This document shows, piece after piece, positions 1 through 11,455 of a stretch of 64,000 nucleotides of DNA. Each line of letters starts with the position of its first letter. The stretch's first letter is position 1. Below the pieces are notes generated by a model. It worked only from the letters and a program-made list of their open reading frames with translations. It was not told the origin of the DNA and made no database searches. This stretch comes from Bathymodiolus brooksi. Lineage: Eukaryota; Mollusca; Bivalvia; Mytilida; Modiolidae. The DNA lies in assembly GCA_963680875.1 (NCBI GenBank), contig OY804585.1, forward strand, positions 30,618,186 through 30,682,185, in the 5' to 3' direction. The position numbers and the translations under genes were made by a program.

Positions 1-640
1 TGCAAAAATCTAAAGGATGTTAAGCATTTAAAATTAGATATTAAGAATGAAATAACCGAAAAGTATAAAAATTTATATAAAAGTAAAATAGACAAAATTG
101 ATGAGAGCAGCAAGCTTTCCCTTTATAAAAATTTAGAACCTTCATTAGAAAGAAAATTCTATTTATCGTTTAATGATTTTTCAATCGGGAGTATTTTTAC
201 AAAATTTCGTATCAGTGACCACAGTCTTGAAATAGAGAAGGGTGGCTATAATAAACTCCACGTGAAGAAAGACTATGCAAAGATTGTGGAGTCATTGAAG
301 CTCATTTTATTTTAAAGTGTAAAGTAAATCACAATCTGAGAAAAACTCTGTTTAATGATGTTGAATTAGATAATGAAATTTTTTTCTTAAACTTTTCTGA
401 TGAACAAAAGTTAGTATATTTACTAAATCCTGCTTCCATACGACATGTTAGAGTTATTAGCTTCTATTTGAAACGGTCATTAGAACTGAGGACAGAAGTC
501 TTATTGCGACATAAATAACTCATTATGTTTGTCCTTTTTTTCTTTCTTTTTTTTTCATGCACACAATTGTTTGTTTGTTTGTATTTGTCACAGCCATGTT
601 TATATACGTTTAATGACAATAAAGTTATTATTATATTATA
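1..640 (+). mobile_element. LINE 3' fragment (C-terminal ORF2 tail plus 3' UTR), frameshifted
   Basis: The window opens inside the C-terminal part of a non-LTR retrotransposon ORF. Frame 1 reads through FRISDHSLEIEKGGYNKL, the counterpart of LRISAHRLHIETGRYQGI in the better copy near 22.8 kb. At about position 270 the coding potential shifts to frame 3 (LCKDCGVIEAHFILKC), which gives the CxxC...HxxxxC zinc-knuckle-like motif of this ORF2 type and runs to a TAA at 516-518. The 3' UTR ends with TTTAATGACAATAAAG (about 606-621) followed by an ATT-rich tail. The frameshift shows it is dead. It is close kin of the minus-strand piece at 14,778-15,010. The clade (CR1/L2/Jockey-like) is an inference. 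Confidence 0.75.
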
Positions 641-1596
641 AAAGGGTGCTTGACATGAAGTTACATAGGTATGGAGTGTCGTAAATTCGTATGTCCGATT
701 GTGGTGTATAGAATAGAATAGAATAGTTTTGATTAAATCAATCAAGAAGCTCGTGAGAGCACGGAATTACAGACATTTACATTTTACACTTACAATGATT
801 TTGATGATTAGTAACATATATGACATATATAAAAAAGAATAAAAAACAAGCATAGATGGTCGACACTGCAGGGGGGAAACCACCCATAGGCAGAACAAAC
901 TATGGCAGTTTATAGCTAATTTACAATTACTAGTCATTACGATTCCATTGTTGTTCTTCAGTCACTGGCTGCAATGTTTAAAACGATAAAAAAAAATGCA
1001 TAAGGGACAAACCAGTTAACTTTTAGGGGGGATCTATGACACCCCTCCCCCCACCCACCCACACACACACACACACATATCTGATTATTCTTAATATGAA
1101 AAATCTGTTGTTTTAAATTTTACACACATTTCTTGTAAAAAAAAATGCAGGGTCTGGTCAGAATGTGTATTTTTGCTTCTTTCAGATCAAGATATTTATT
1201 TTCCATAAGATGTGGCGACAGAAAATAAAAAAACCCATATCCCCTCTAAATAGTTAAAGAACAGTTCCCTAATGTGATGGCTAACCAAAAAAATGTGTAC
1301 CCCCTCATCATCCATGCAAGCAATGGTGATACTGTCTTATCAGTGTTTTCTTCTATCATGCAGATTAAATTTATTACAAGTAGGATCAGTAACCGAAATG
1401 AGGTTTTTTAACTTTTTGGTATTGTTTACGACTCCTGCCCTTTGTAGACTAAAATGCTTGAGTTTACACACCATTTTAAAACTTATCGTTGATTTAACAT
1501 TACGCTTGATTACGATCGTTCCTTCCCCCATCTTAATCAACCTTGAATAACTAAATGTTCAATTCAATCCATTTCATTTTTTTTTGGATTGAATAT
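641..1596. other. AT-rich region without a gene; two microsatellites
   Basis: I see no supported exon. A short GAATA pentamer run lies at about 708-727. A C/A-rich stretch with a (CA)9-type dinucleotide run lies at about 1,042-1,077. The open frames at 1,293-1,550 and on the opposite strand show no recognisable motif. Confidence 0.6.
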
Positions 1597-1920
1597 AAAT
1601 ACAAATACAAATGTGTTTATTTCCAATCAAGGGCAAGATCATTGCAATGATTAAATATATAATGGGTACAATGTGTAATGTATACACACAATACAATGTA
1701 ACAATAAAATAATAGAATATAACAATAATATTGGATGATACCTTTATATAACATAGGGTACACAACAAATGTCTGAAAGTCCTCCCTGTGGCATAAAAGC
1801 ATATAAACAAGTACATTTATAATTTGTAGTTGTTTAGGTGCAGAAGGCACCAAGGGCCGGTGCTAAACGACATTCATCCTAGAAAAAAATAATAAATAAA
1901 AATAAAAGGAACCCAAAGGA
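1597..1920 (-). mobile_element. LINE 3' UTR end, minus strand, (TTTGTA)n tail
   Basis: Read on the minus strand this ends with TGCCCTTGATTGGAAATAAA and then a TTTGTATTTGTATTTA tail. The complete LINE near 23.7 kb ends the same way: a 'CCCTTGAGGGACCCTAATTGG' type motif, AATAAA and a short-repeat tail. It is therefore a 3'-terminal fragment of a related LINE subfamily. No coding part is recognisable upstream. Confidence 0.55.
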
Positions 1921-1949
1921 GAAACATATATCTATATAATTAGTCCTCC

Positions 1950-2060
1950 TTGTGACCAGTGCAAATGGAATAGAGTATTTGTTTCCAATTTAGGGCCATA
2001 TCAGGCATTACAAAAAAAACCGTTCATGATTATATTTAGTACATACAAAAACAACCTACA
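1950..2060 (-). mobile_element. Second LINE 3' end remnant, minus strand
   Basis: The segment GTATTTGTTTCCAATTTAGG followed by GCCATATCAGGCATTACA parallels the end of the adjacent fragment (GTGTTTATTTCCAATCAAGG...). It looks like a second, older copy of the same LINE terminus lying head to tail. Confidence 0.4.
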
Positions 2061-2097
2061 AGAAACACCTACAATCCCAAGACACTACTGATATATC

Positions 2098-2225
2098 ATG
2101 ACATTTACCGGTGTAACCCCCTCCACATTTCTGTGCCTGTCCCAAGACAGGACCTGGATTTCCATGGTCATACGTCCTGGTATATTTGTTTAATCTTCAG
2201 AGGTGAGAGGTGATTATTCGTTGAC
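2098..2225 (+). repeat. Dispersed repeat family 'GCCTGTCC...ACCTGGATTTCC', copy 1
   Basis: Shares the ordered blocks GTGTAACCCC, TGTGCCTGTCCCAAGACAGG, ACCTGGATTTCC and GGTGATTATTCGTT with copies at 14,560-14,735, 27,285-27,415 and (inverted, shorter) 39,486-39,556. It resembles a repeat I recall as common in mussel genomes. Class unknown. Confidence 0.5.
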
Positions 2226-2714
2226 TCGCTGTATAAACTTTCTTTTCATAATGATTCCTACTTCTAGATCGGATGACTGATCGCATGCAGCGTGAAATGG
2301 GGGAAAGTTCATGAGTAAATACATTTCTGGTGTACAGATATATGTCAAATTGTATATATACACAAAATGACAAATCTTGTTCATACCTTCTTCGATAACT
2401 TCATAGCCTAATTTGATAGGGCCTCCGACTATGGACACAGCACATTAACTGCCACCACTTCCACAAGGAGAAACACCCTAGGATTCGTCAACCATATCAA
2501 CTGTTTTAAAACAGGGAGCCTGCATCAAATTGGTTTGATAAAGGTGTCACAATTAGCGTTTCCGACCTTTTCCAAATCTTAAATTTTATGCAACATAACA
2601 TTTTCAAAAAAATATGATATTATAGAAATAACACACTTGCTTCCTATTTGAAACATTTAAAAATGTTTTTATGTCTTCTGTGCGAACTCTATAATTTCAA
2701 TGTTTCTTTTTCAG

Positions 2715-2962
2715 AACAGTGTACACCACTACCATCATCTCCCAACACAAGAACACGATTGGTCGAGACGTACATTCCATCACGTGACAGATTGAAACGG
2801 AAGCGGCAAACCTGCACGAAGGATAACGTTGCTGACGGAGCAGTTTCTGTCCCATATCTTGCAGCTACCAGTGATGAGTATGATGCCGACAATAGTGGAC
2901 AAACAGTTTCGTCTACGTCATCACATTATGTGTATTTTAAGTCGGCAGAACCACCGAATTGA
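2715..2962 (+). CDS. Possible terminal coding exon of an unknown gene
   Basis: A pyrimidine-rich tract ending in TTTCTTTTTCAG (2,703-2,714) is a good splice acceptor. The exon that follows stays open for about 82 codons to a TGA at 2,960-2,962. The residues are hydrophilic, rich in Ser, Thr and Asp, with a basic stretch (RLKRKR) that would suit a cytoplasmic or disordered C-terminus. The local base composition is less AT-rich and the codons look more balanced than in the flanks. The frame is also open upstream to an ATG at 2,648, but that part looks like intron. I do not recognise the protein, see no partner exon upstream, and see no clear AATAAA downstream. Confidence 0.35.
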
Positions 2963-5457
2963 GATTAGTAATTTTGTATAATGTTGTTATGTATTTTAAA
3001 CGTTTGCATTTGCATCCGATTAACCCTTGTTAGTCAAGAAACATGTCATTTTTAATCCCGCTTATAATGATATAGAAGAATGAAATTACGAAGTATGTAC
3101 TCTTGCATAAGTGGCAATTAAAATTTAACGGTCATATGCTAGCATCGTAGAATTTGAGATATGCTGGAGGGGAACACAAATGCGAATTCAGTCCGTTCAT
3201 AATCTTTCAACTTGTATGTGAAGGTGGTCGGTATTTGGTAGAAGTATTCTACATTTGTGCTTGCCCTTTAAATTCAGGTGGGAAGTTGTTTTTTTTTTGT
3301 CGAGTAATTATGTACGACATTTATTTGAACTGTTCACACGAGTATTCATTCATCTTGTAAAATTGCAATTTTATTGTGATTTTAATACCTAAAAATTACC
3401 CAGAATCTCGACAAAATGAACAATACCTCCCAATTTCCGTTTCTCCATGGGTGGACTATATGAAAACAATGAGAAGCATGTATTCGAATAAAAAGGTTGT
3501 AAAACGCCGACAGGAAGTTAGCTATAATACCATAGTGTTTTGAACTCTTATTCGCTTTCTCCATTTTATCATTTTGAAAGGTGAAGATTTTCTCAATAGG
3601 CTCAAGTTGTTGATTGTAATGCATTTGTACTTAGGGGGTGTGTCCAACGAGACACTGGACATTGACTTGTAACAATGCTTTATTGGTAAATTGACCAGTT
3701 TTCCTGCAACACTACGACCATGTTCCCGGGGTCAACCATTCATCATAAAAACATATGAAAAGGCTGCTTTAGTTTTGTTTTCAACGAGCGGATATGGCCC
3801 CGTTACACCCGGTTTCTAATATCAATTGTAGTCCGAAAAATAATCATCCGAATCTGACGTGCAGTGAATGGTGGGTCTAGAGCAGGAGATTTAATTTAAA
3901 GATGACCTTGATTGTATCACAGCCCAACAAAAGTTTGACCCTTTTTGTCAAGTTCAGATCGTTAGTATTCCCATTGAAAAAATATTGAATCGGATTTGTA
4001 TTGGATGTCAGTGGTGAAATTCGTCAATTCAGTACTGGTGCAGCAATGAATGTCTATCAAATGTTATATTGCGCTTGGTGAATTGTATGCAATTGTGCAG
4101 TTTTTTATTGCTGATATTGTGGAGCTTTTATGTGTTTATTTTTTAAATGCCTTTTTCTTTCTTTTTTTTTTAAAACTTTTTGTGTTTGGGGGAAAGTACA
4201 TAAACAACATCTCAATTGAAAAGTAGAAAATCTTTATGAAAAAAATAGGAAAGAGAGAGAAATAAATCATTGAAGTAGATTACAAATATTTAAATAGTTG
4301 GAGTTTTGTTCATTTTGAAGAGATTTTATTTGAAGAAGACATGGGTGTAATGGATTAATTGATTTAAATAATTATTTGTGTCAATATATTTTCCTTTTTT
4401 CAAAGCCTTTCATCTATTTCATCTATATACTCAAGTGTTTACATAGATCAACTTTTTACCCCAAACTGACATGATACACACAAATCTAAATAATAATATT
4501 TTAATAACAATATTCCATTTCTCTGTGATCACTCATCCGGAAATATAACCTTTTTTTTTAATCATTATAATATCTTGTGCAGCATCAGTGTATTTCATTT
4601 TGAAATCTAATCCTTTTTTCAAAAAATTTGTGTTCAATTAAATGTGTTCATCAATATTGCTAATTTTTATGATCCTTTTTGAAATCTTGTCATTTTGACT
4701 GAAAATTTGTGTTCAATAAAATGTGTTCAACAATACAAATGTATTGCTAATTTTTATGATCCCGTGCAGCTCAGCGACAAAGTCAGTTATTTTATGATAA
4801 AAGTTGTTGGTGTTAAATGATGCAATGTCCATAATGCAATCATGTTTCAGCACAGGGCTTATGAAGTTCCTGTCAAAATTGAACGGAAAGTTTACCTTGT
4901 TGAAGAGTTTTGTTGCTTCAATGAAGTAATTGTAGAATGTGACAAATACCTCCATTTAATAGTGTTCAGATTTTAATGTGTTCAGTTTATTTTTGAATTT
5001 ATAATATTTAGTCATGAAAGTGTTCAAACTTCAAGCACTGTAAAATCCAGTTTCCGGTTGTGTGTATAAATATAGACTTGGGCAAACAGATCTGTATATA
5101 TATATATATGTGTGAAAGTTAAAAGATAAAGGATACAATGTTTTGTATGACTTTTATAATGATTGATTGATTGTATGTGAAAGGGATTTGAGATGAAATA
5201 TCCTGAACAATTTGAGATATGGCCATATGTTAAGATCATTTGTATGTGACCAGTTTAGGACAAGGTCATAAGACAAGGTCATAGGACAAGGACATTTGTA
5301 AATGTCAACTTTAGTATTGTTATTTATCTGTGATATTTCTGTTCTATAAATGTAGCCACAAGAAAAAGGTTCTCAATTATTTTTTATATTTATTAAAGTA
5401 TCTTTAAAACTGATTATGTCTTGGTTATTTTAAAATAGAATACTTCTTCTCCCGAAC
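2963..5457. other. AT-rich non-coding stretch; one 80-bp tandem duplication
   Basis: No supported gene. A direct duplication of about 60 bp with a period near 80 lies at about 4,626-4,765: both copies contain TTTGTGTTCAAT, AATGTGTTCA and TTGCTAATTTTTATGATCC. A short TA-rich run occurs at about 5,094-5,109. The remaining frames are short and motif-free. Confidence 0.6.
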
Positions 5458-5633
5458 AACCGAGCTCATGGCGAGATGTACTCCATACAACATTATGTGA
5501 TAATGTTTGTCAGTGACTTGCGTCAGATCGGTGTTTTCTCCAGGTACTCGGGTTTCCTCCACCAATAAAACTTACCGCCACGATACCGGTATAACTGAAA
5601 TATTGTTGAAAGTGGCGTTCAACACCGTAACTC
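5458..5633 (+). mobile_element. SINE-1, head-truncated
   Basis: Carries the SINE-1 body in order: ATGGCGAGATGTACT, ACAACATTATGTGATAATG, GTCAGTGACTTGCG, TTCCTCCACCAATAAAAC, ATAACTGAAATATTGTTGAA and AGTGGCGTT. The tRNA-like head is reduced to its last part and the tail is degenerate. A second tail-only scrap follows at about 5,757-5,795 (GTTAAACACC, ACCCTAACC). Confidence 0.8.
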
Positions 5634-5795
5634 TCCGAACAAAAATATACACATGTCAAAACAAAGATTAAAGTACCGAAGTCTAGACAAGACATGTGAT
5701 TTAACAGACTTCATTTGAACATTTAAACAACATATATTTTATTTATTGTTTGCATAATATGTTGAAAGTTGTGTTAAACACCAAAACCCTAACCA

Positions 5796-6639
5796 AATAT
5801 CTGCAAGGAACAAGGTAATGGCTTGAAAGACTTTCAAGTCACGTTCTTTCATCACTGTGTCACAGTAAGGACAGAAAATTGAAGAAAAATTCAAATTTAC
5901 TAGTGTACAAACTCAGAATGTACATTATTTTATTGAACAGAATGGTTCTTCCTGTTGTATGAGTTGTACGGTACTGGTACCACATAATACAACTAATTTT
6001 ACAAAATTCACAACGAAGGAGGGTCCGACTTGGGGAAAAACTATAATTATACAATATTAAAATAAAATTTATCAAAAAAACTTATTTTAATGACAATTAC
6101 GGAGATAAAAACACTAAGAAATAAACGAATGTTGTATTTTCATAAACTGTGGGGATTTTTTTTGTTGTAAATCGTTTGACGGGCAGATATAGGGCTATAT
6201 TAGATTGTTGTTGGTATTTAAACTATTTTTAAAGGTGAAATACAATCAAAATATAGCAAGCCAAATACAACTGACATTTATTTCAAATCAAGTCTATTTA
6301 TTCCTATTGGGAAGCATACAAAATACCAAGCCACGAAGGATGCTTTGGGCTGTTCTTTTCACTACAAATTGCCGAGTTGTAGCATTACATATCCGTTTTG
6401 AAAGGACCTATACTGTGAAACTGACAACCCCAATGCGTTCACACGAAACCGTATCATTTCATTTCACACATGATAAAGTAGTTTTAGTACCATAATTGCT
6501 TATCCTTTTGTTGTGAATACACATAATACTGTAGGTATGAATGGGAAACTTTGTATACATTCTAACCGAGAAACAAATTAAGTTAAATCTAAAAGGTCTT
6601 GACCTCGTTAAAATATGTAATAGCGTAGATTAAATTCTC
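5796..6639. other. AT-rich stretch without a supported gene
   Basis: The 96-codon open frame at 6,205-6,495 has no recognisable motif, signal peptide or splice context, so I do not call it. No tandem or inverted structure of note is visible. Confidence 0.55.
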
Positions 6640-6876
6640 TGCAAGCGAATAGAAAGAAAAAAAGTGGCTCTTCTGGTTGCCAGAGGCAATTTACAGGATG
6701 TAAACACCTAACCACTCATACAAAATGACTTGTAAAACTTGGAAGGAATGATATTTGTCTACTTCTGACTATGTCATTGTCTATTTGACTTGTGTACCTT
6801 GTTTGTATATATTCCTTGTATATGCCTTCAACCCTTCGGGGTAAAATTGAGCATTGAATAAAGATTTATTTAATGT
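6640..6876 (+). mobile_element. LINE 3' end (family with TATGCCTTCAACCCTTCGGG motif)
   Basis: Ends with TATGCCTTCAACCCTTCGGG then GTAAAATTGAGCATTGAATAAA. The same terminal block occurs at about 11,707-11,755 (plus) and, inverted, at about 24,264-24,320. This defines a LINE 3'-UTR family represented only by termini here. Confidence 0.55.
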
Positions 6877-7106
6877 TGAGGTTCGCCCACATATCTATTT
6901 CTGTAACTAGTCGTAGTTAGTAATACATGTGTTGTTACCTCTGCTCGGAGTACCGCCTCGGTGGTGGCTAGTGCTCAGTCGCCTTGATTGTGGTAGATCG
7001 TACGTTCGATTCTCTCTCGGTTCAAACCAATGACGATATTTCATTGATATTTGCTGTTTCTCTGTTAATCACGCAGCATTAAGGAATATGAGCAAACGCT
7101 GGTTAT

Positions 7107-9779
7107 TTTGGATTAAGGATAATGTGTCCTAGTGGAGAGCTACCTGTGAACCGATGTTTCGATGAGCAAGCAGGATGGATAATGTGCAGGGGCGGATCCA
7201 GGATTTGTGGTTAGGGGGGGCGTGAGTAGGCGAGGGGTCTGGGGACGGCTTAAGGTCCCCAGCTGGTTCAGGGTAGAACCCTGGTAGGGGGCCCAGGAGG
7301 GCAGCCCCCCTGAAGCTCTGGGGATTTTAGGAATTACAGACATTTATTTTGAACCAACCACACCATTTTTATCAGACCAAAAAAACTTGATTTGGAGTCT
7401 TAATTTTGTCGGATAATTGTTAACAGTATATTTCTGTCAGATTATAAGATCCTAAAGTAAAACTTTTTTTGAACAACCGTGATGCGAATTGTTCAACTCA
7501 TGACTGATCGATCACGATATTTTAACCCTTCAAAGAACTATTGGTTTAGTTTTAACGCATTCCTCATTACACTAATTGGTCTGTACTTTCGGGTGGTTCT
7601 AGTTAATACTGCCCGTCCGGATGGAGCTTTTCTTTTCGTCGTTTGATTCATTCATTGAAAACATGATTCGACCGTTCTTGTTTATAGACAAACAAAAGCG
7701 GAAATTGTCGGCGAATCAACGAACACACCCAACGTGTATTTACAATGTGTAGGAATATTTTACTACAGGTCATGAAAAAGTTGTTTGTTGAACTGCTTAA
7801 TTAACGTTGTATAACATATGCTTTGCGAATTTTAGGGGGGGAGCACGCCCCCTCTAAATCCGCCCCTGATGTGTCCTATTGGAGCGCTACCCGTGAACCG
7901 TTGTTTCGATGAGCAAGCAGGATAATGTGTCCTAGCGGAGCGCTACCCGTGAACCGCTGTTTCGATGAGCAAGCAGGATAATGTGTCCTAGTGGAGCGCT
8001 ACCTATGAACCGTTGTTTCGATGAGCAAGCAGGATAATGTGTCCTAGTGGAGCGCTACCTCTGAACCGTTGTTTCGATGAGCAAGCAGGATAATGTGTCC
8101 TAGTGGAGCGCTACCTGTGAACCGATGTTTCGATGAGCAAGCAGGATGGATAATGTGTCCTATTGGAGCGCTACCCGTGAACCGTTGTTTCGATGAGCAA
8201 GCAGGATAATGTGTCCTAGTGGAGCGCTACCTGTGAACCGATGTTTCGATGAGCAAGCAGGATGGATAATGTGTCCTATTGGAGCGCTACCCGTGAACCG
8301 TTGTTTCGATGAGCAAGCGGGATAATGTGTCCTAGTGGAGCGCTACCTGTGAACCGTTGTTTCGATGAGCAAGCAGGATAATGGGTCCTAGTGGAGCGCT
8401 ACCTGTGAACCGTTGTTTCGATGAGCAAGCAGGATAATGTGTCCTAGTGGAGCGCTACCTGTGAACCGTTGTTTCGATGAGCAAGCAGGATAATGTGTCC
8501 TAGTGGAGCGCTACCTGTGAACCGTTGTTTCGATGAGCAAGCAGGATAATGTGTCCTAGTGGATCGCTACCCGTGAACCGTTGTTTCGATGAGCAAGCAG
8601 GATAATGTGTCCTAGTGGAGCGCTACCTGTGAACCGTTGTTTCGATGAGCAAGCAGGATAATGTGTCCTAGTGGAGCGCTACCTGTGAACCGTTGTTTCG
8701 ATGAGCAAGCAGGATAATGTGTCCTATTGGAGCGCTACCTGTGAACCGATGTTTCGATGAGCAAGCAGGATGGATAATGTGTCCTATTGGAGCGCTACCC
8801 GTGAACTGTTGTTTCAATGAGCAAGCGGGATAATGTGTCCTAGTGGAGCGCTACCCGTGAACCGCTGTTTCGATGAGCAAGCAGGATAATGTGTCCTAGT
8901 GGAGCGCTACCTGTGAACCGCTGTTTCGATGAGCAAGCAGGATAATGTGTCCTAGTGGAGCGCTACCCGTGAACCGTTGTTTCGATGAGCAAGCAGGATA
9001 ATGTGTCCTAGTGGAGCGCTACCTGTGAACCGTTGTTTCGATGAGCAAGCAGGATAATGTGTCCTAGTGGAGCGCTACCTGTGAACCGTTGTTTCGATGA
9101 GCAAGCAGGATAATGTGTCCTAGTGGAGCGCTACCTGTGTACCGTTGTTTCGATGAGCAAGCAGGATAATGTGTCCTAGTGGAGCGCTACCTGTGAACCG
9201 TTGTTTCGATGAGCGAGCAGGATAATGTGTCCTATTGGAGCGCTACCCGTGAACCGCTGTTTCGATGAGCGAGCAGGATAATGTGTCCTAGTGGAGCGCT
9301 ACCCGTGAACCGCTGTTTCGATGAGCGAGCAGGATAATGTGTCCTAGTGGAGCGCTACCCGTGAACCGCTGTTTCGATGAGCGAGCAGGATAATGTGTCC
9401 TAGTGGAGCGCTACCCGTGAACCGCTGTTTCGATGAGCGAGCAGGATAATGTGTCCTAGTGGAGCGCTACCCGTGAACCGCTGTTTCGATGAGCGAGCAG
9501 GATAATGTGTCCTAGTGGAGCGCTACCCGTGAACCGCTGTTTCGATAAGCGAACAGGATAATGTGTCCTAGTGGAGCGCTACCCGTGAACCGCTGTTTCG
9601 ATGAGCAAGCAGGATAATGTGTCCTAGTGGAGCGCTACCCGTGAACCGCTGTTTCGATGAGCAAGCAGGATAATGTGTCCTAGTGGAGCGCTACCCGTGA
9701 ACCGTTGTTTCGATGAGCAAGCAGGATAATGTGTCCTAGTGGAGCGCTACCTGTGAACCGTTGTTTCGATGAGCGAGCA
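7107..9779 (+). repeat. 56-bp minisatellite array inside SINE-2 (about 35 copies)
   Basis: The unit begins GGATAATGTGTCCTAGTGGA, continues GCGCTACC and ends TTTCGATGAGCAAGCA; the period is 56 bp, with some 60-bp units that carry an extra GGAT. Units differ by few substitutions (CTGTGAACC/CCCGTGAACC, GTT/GCT/GAT, AAGC/GAGC). Runs of neighbouring units share the same variants, for example a block of GCTGTTTC plus GAGCGAGC units at about 9,240-9,540. That pattern fits stepwise local amplification. The array is interrupted at 7,187-7,868 by a MITE. Confidence 0.9.
7187..7868. mobile_element. 682-bp non-autonomous DNA transposon, CAGGGGCGG ends, 5-bp TSD
   Basis: Begins CAGGGGCGGATCCAGG and ends TAAATCCGCCCCTG (imperfect terminal inverted repeats). 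It is flanked on both sides by ATGTG (7,182-7,186 and 7,869-7,873). The interrupted 56-bp unit resumes exactly after the second ATGTG, which proves an insertion. G-rich (left) and C-rich (right) tracts lie just inside the ends. No transposase is encoded. The ends and the 5-bp TSD suggest the hAT superfamily (5-bp TSD group); that is inference. Confidence 0.85.
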
Positions 9780-9902
9780 TTATAAAGATCAAACTGATGG
9801 CGTTTGTCTATAAAATAAAACATATCAATAATAACTTGTTCTCGCCGTGATATGGCTGAATAATTGCTCACGTGACGTTAAACTCCAGTCACTCGCTCAC
9901 TC

Positions 9903-10390
9903 TTCTACAGAGATAATGGACATGTTTTTAAACGGTAACCATCTACAGTTTAAAATTTGAATTAAGCTTCCATTGCTCAAATATACACTGGGATGTAGCA
10001 CAAGTTAACACCCTCTCCCTACAGTTAGAAATCAATCAACCGAAGAGACTTATAATTAGATTGTATTGGTACCATATTGCAACTGTAAATTTGCAACCAT
10101 TGGCCACCATTGACCTTAGAAGTTCGATTATAGATTATTTAAGTCCTTCGGTAACCCATGGATGAGTATGCTCATTCGTCCTCATAATTGGGGGTTTGTT
10201 ATGTAATGAGCCGCCACGGAATCTACAGTTTATCAGACCTTTGGCAAATAGAGTTGGCCGATGAATCCATATGATAAATGCAATACGCTTGCATTGGTAC
10301 AGAAAAACACTCACAATTTCCGCTCAGAGCTCACCCATTCTCAGTGTTCTCCTGCTTGACACTGGTTTTGTGGAAAAAATATGACCTCCC
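9903..10390. other. Non-coding stretch without recognisable features
   Basis: No motif-bearing ORF, repeat or RNA gene was recognised. Confidence 0.5.
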
Positions 10391-10458
10391 AGGGGCGGAT
10401 CCAGACTTTCTGAAAAGGAGGATGCTGCTGGATCCACCTGTGCTCGATTCAGAAAGTC
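10390..10458. mobile_element. Miniature remnant with CAGGGGCGGATCCAG end and internal hairpin
   Basis: CAGGGGCGGATCCAG (from about 10,390) is mirrored by CTGGATCCACCTG (about 10,429-10,441), a degraded version of the right terminus of the CAGGGGCGG family. An 11-bp perfect inverted repeat, GACTTTCTGAA (10,404-10,414) and TTCAGAAAGTC (10,448-10,458), overlaps it. No target duplication is visible. Confidence 0.4.
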
Positions 10459-11060
10459 TTACCCGCACCGAATAATCAAACTGGCGTATTATTTCAATAA
10501 AGTCAAAAATGACAGCGAGTCAAAAATCATTCAATTTTGACCATTTTAGCATCTTTATATATACTAGTTATGTGGAAAAGGCTAATTAAAAATTTTGCAA
10601 ATATATTTTAGGACTTTGGGGGGTGGGGGTGGGAGGGGGTTCAACATAGCAGCCCAGTCAGAAATAGTCAAGAATCCAGTAGATTTCATCATAAAATGTC
10701 TAGCATTAAAATATTTAGCTAAAATTTCAGAACGGAATATTAACCCATTACTTTATAATGGATACTGTCTATCAAAATTACTTGAAATAAGTGGTTCTTA
10801 TTTATGGTTTACTTCAAAGAAAAGGTGGGTATACTTCTATAGAAATTGATGTGAAAGAAGTCGAGAGGTTGTAGAATAAAAAAAATAAAAAATATAGCTT
10901 CACTAAAATTGTCAAAAATTAAATTAAAGATAAATTACGGAATGTTAATGTTTTCAATAAATTGTAATCTGTAGAGAAAAACTGTAAATTATACTTCTAT
11001 AATAGAATTGAAATAAAACTGATAGTGAACCTTATAATTCGCTTCAATACAAACAAAACT

Positions 11061-11121
11061 TTGATTGATTGATTGATTGGTGTTTAACGCCAACTTTAGT
11101 AGTATTTCAGCTATATCGTGG
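11061..11121 (-). mobile_element. SINE tail fragment with (TTGA)n / (TCAA)n end
   Basis: TTGATTGATTGATTGATTGG is followed by TGTTTAACGCCAACTTTAGT and TTTCAGCTATATCGTGG. This is the shared bivalve SINE 3' module read in reverse, with a TCAA-type tail. A sister fragment is at 17,762-17,830. Confidence 0.65.
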
Positions 11122-11455
11122 AATTTTGAAAACAAAAGTAGTATAATATTTAAAATAAGAAGAAGCGATCATTTATTGTGGATTTAAAGGAGGGGTCACA
11201 AAAATATTAATACAAAGGGGGAAAACATGATCTCTACATAAAATAGAGGATGAATATCATTTCCTTTTTAACTGTCGTCTGATTTTGGCATTAAGAAATG
11301 AAAACTTGTCCAGAATTAAACTATTTGTATAGTATTGATAGAATAGTAATAAATGTGTCATCTGAAAGTTGGTTGTCCCATTTATTATAAAATTATTGCT
11401 CACTGAGGAAAGTTGAACTGATCTCTGCACAATTGATCATGTTTATGTTCAAATC

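Larger units (their letters stand above)
6951..9902 (+). mobile_element. SINE-2 copy whose central module is expanded into a tandem array
   Basis: The left end is a degenerate tRNA-like head (B-box-like CGTTCGATTCT) followed by GGTTCAAACCAA and the CACGCAGCATTAAGGA block, exactly the order seen in the intact SINE-2 copies at 33,366-33,735 and 49,121-49,480. The right end is the SINE-2 tail: ACTTGTTCTCGCCGTGATAT, GGCTGAATAATTGCTCACG and ACTC repeats. The module that occurs once in normal SINE-2 copies (GGATAATGTGTCC...TGTTTC.ATGAGC) is here repeated about 35 times, making the element close to 3 kb including a 682-bp transposon insertion. Normal SINE-2 copies here are about 370 bp. Confidence 0.85.

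Noticed and set aside
7140..7343. Minus-strand Pro-rich 67-codon frame
   Set aside because: It spans the array and the G/C-rich left end of the inserted MITE. Chance translation.
7860..9780. CRISPR-like or coding repeat
   Set aside because: 56-bp units with no spacers; stops occur in the frames; the ends show it is part of a SINE.
9680..9871. Minus-strand 63-codon frame
   Set aside because: It lies across the SINE-2 tail and the last array units. Repeat-derived.
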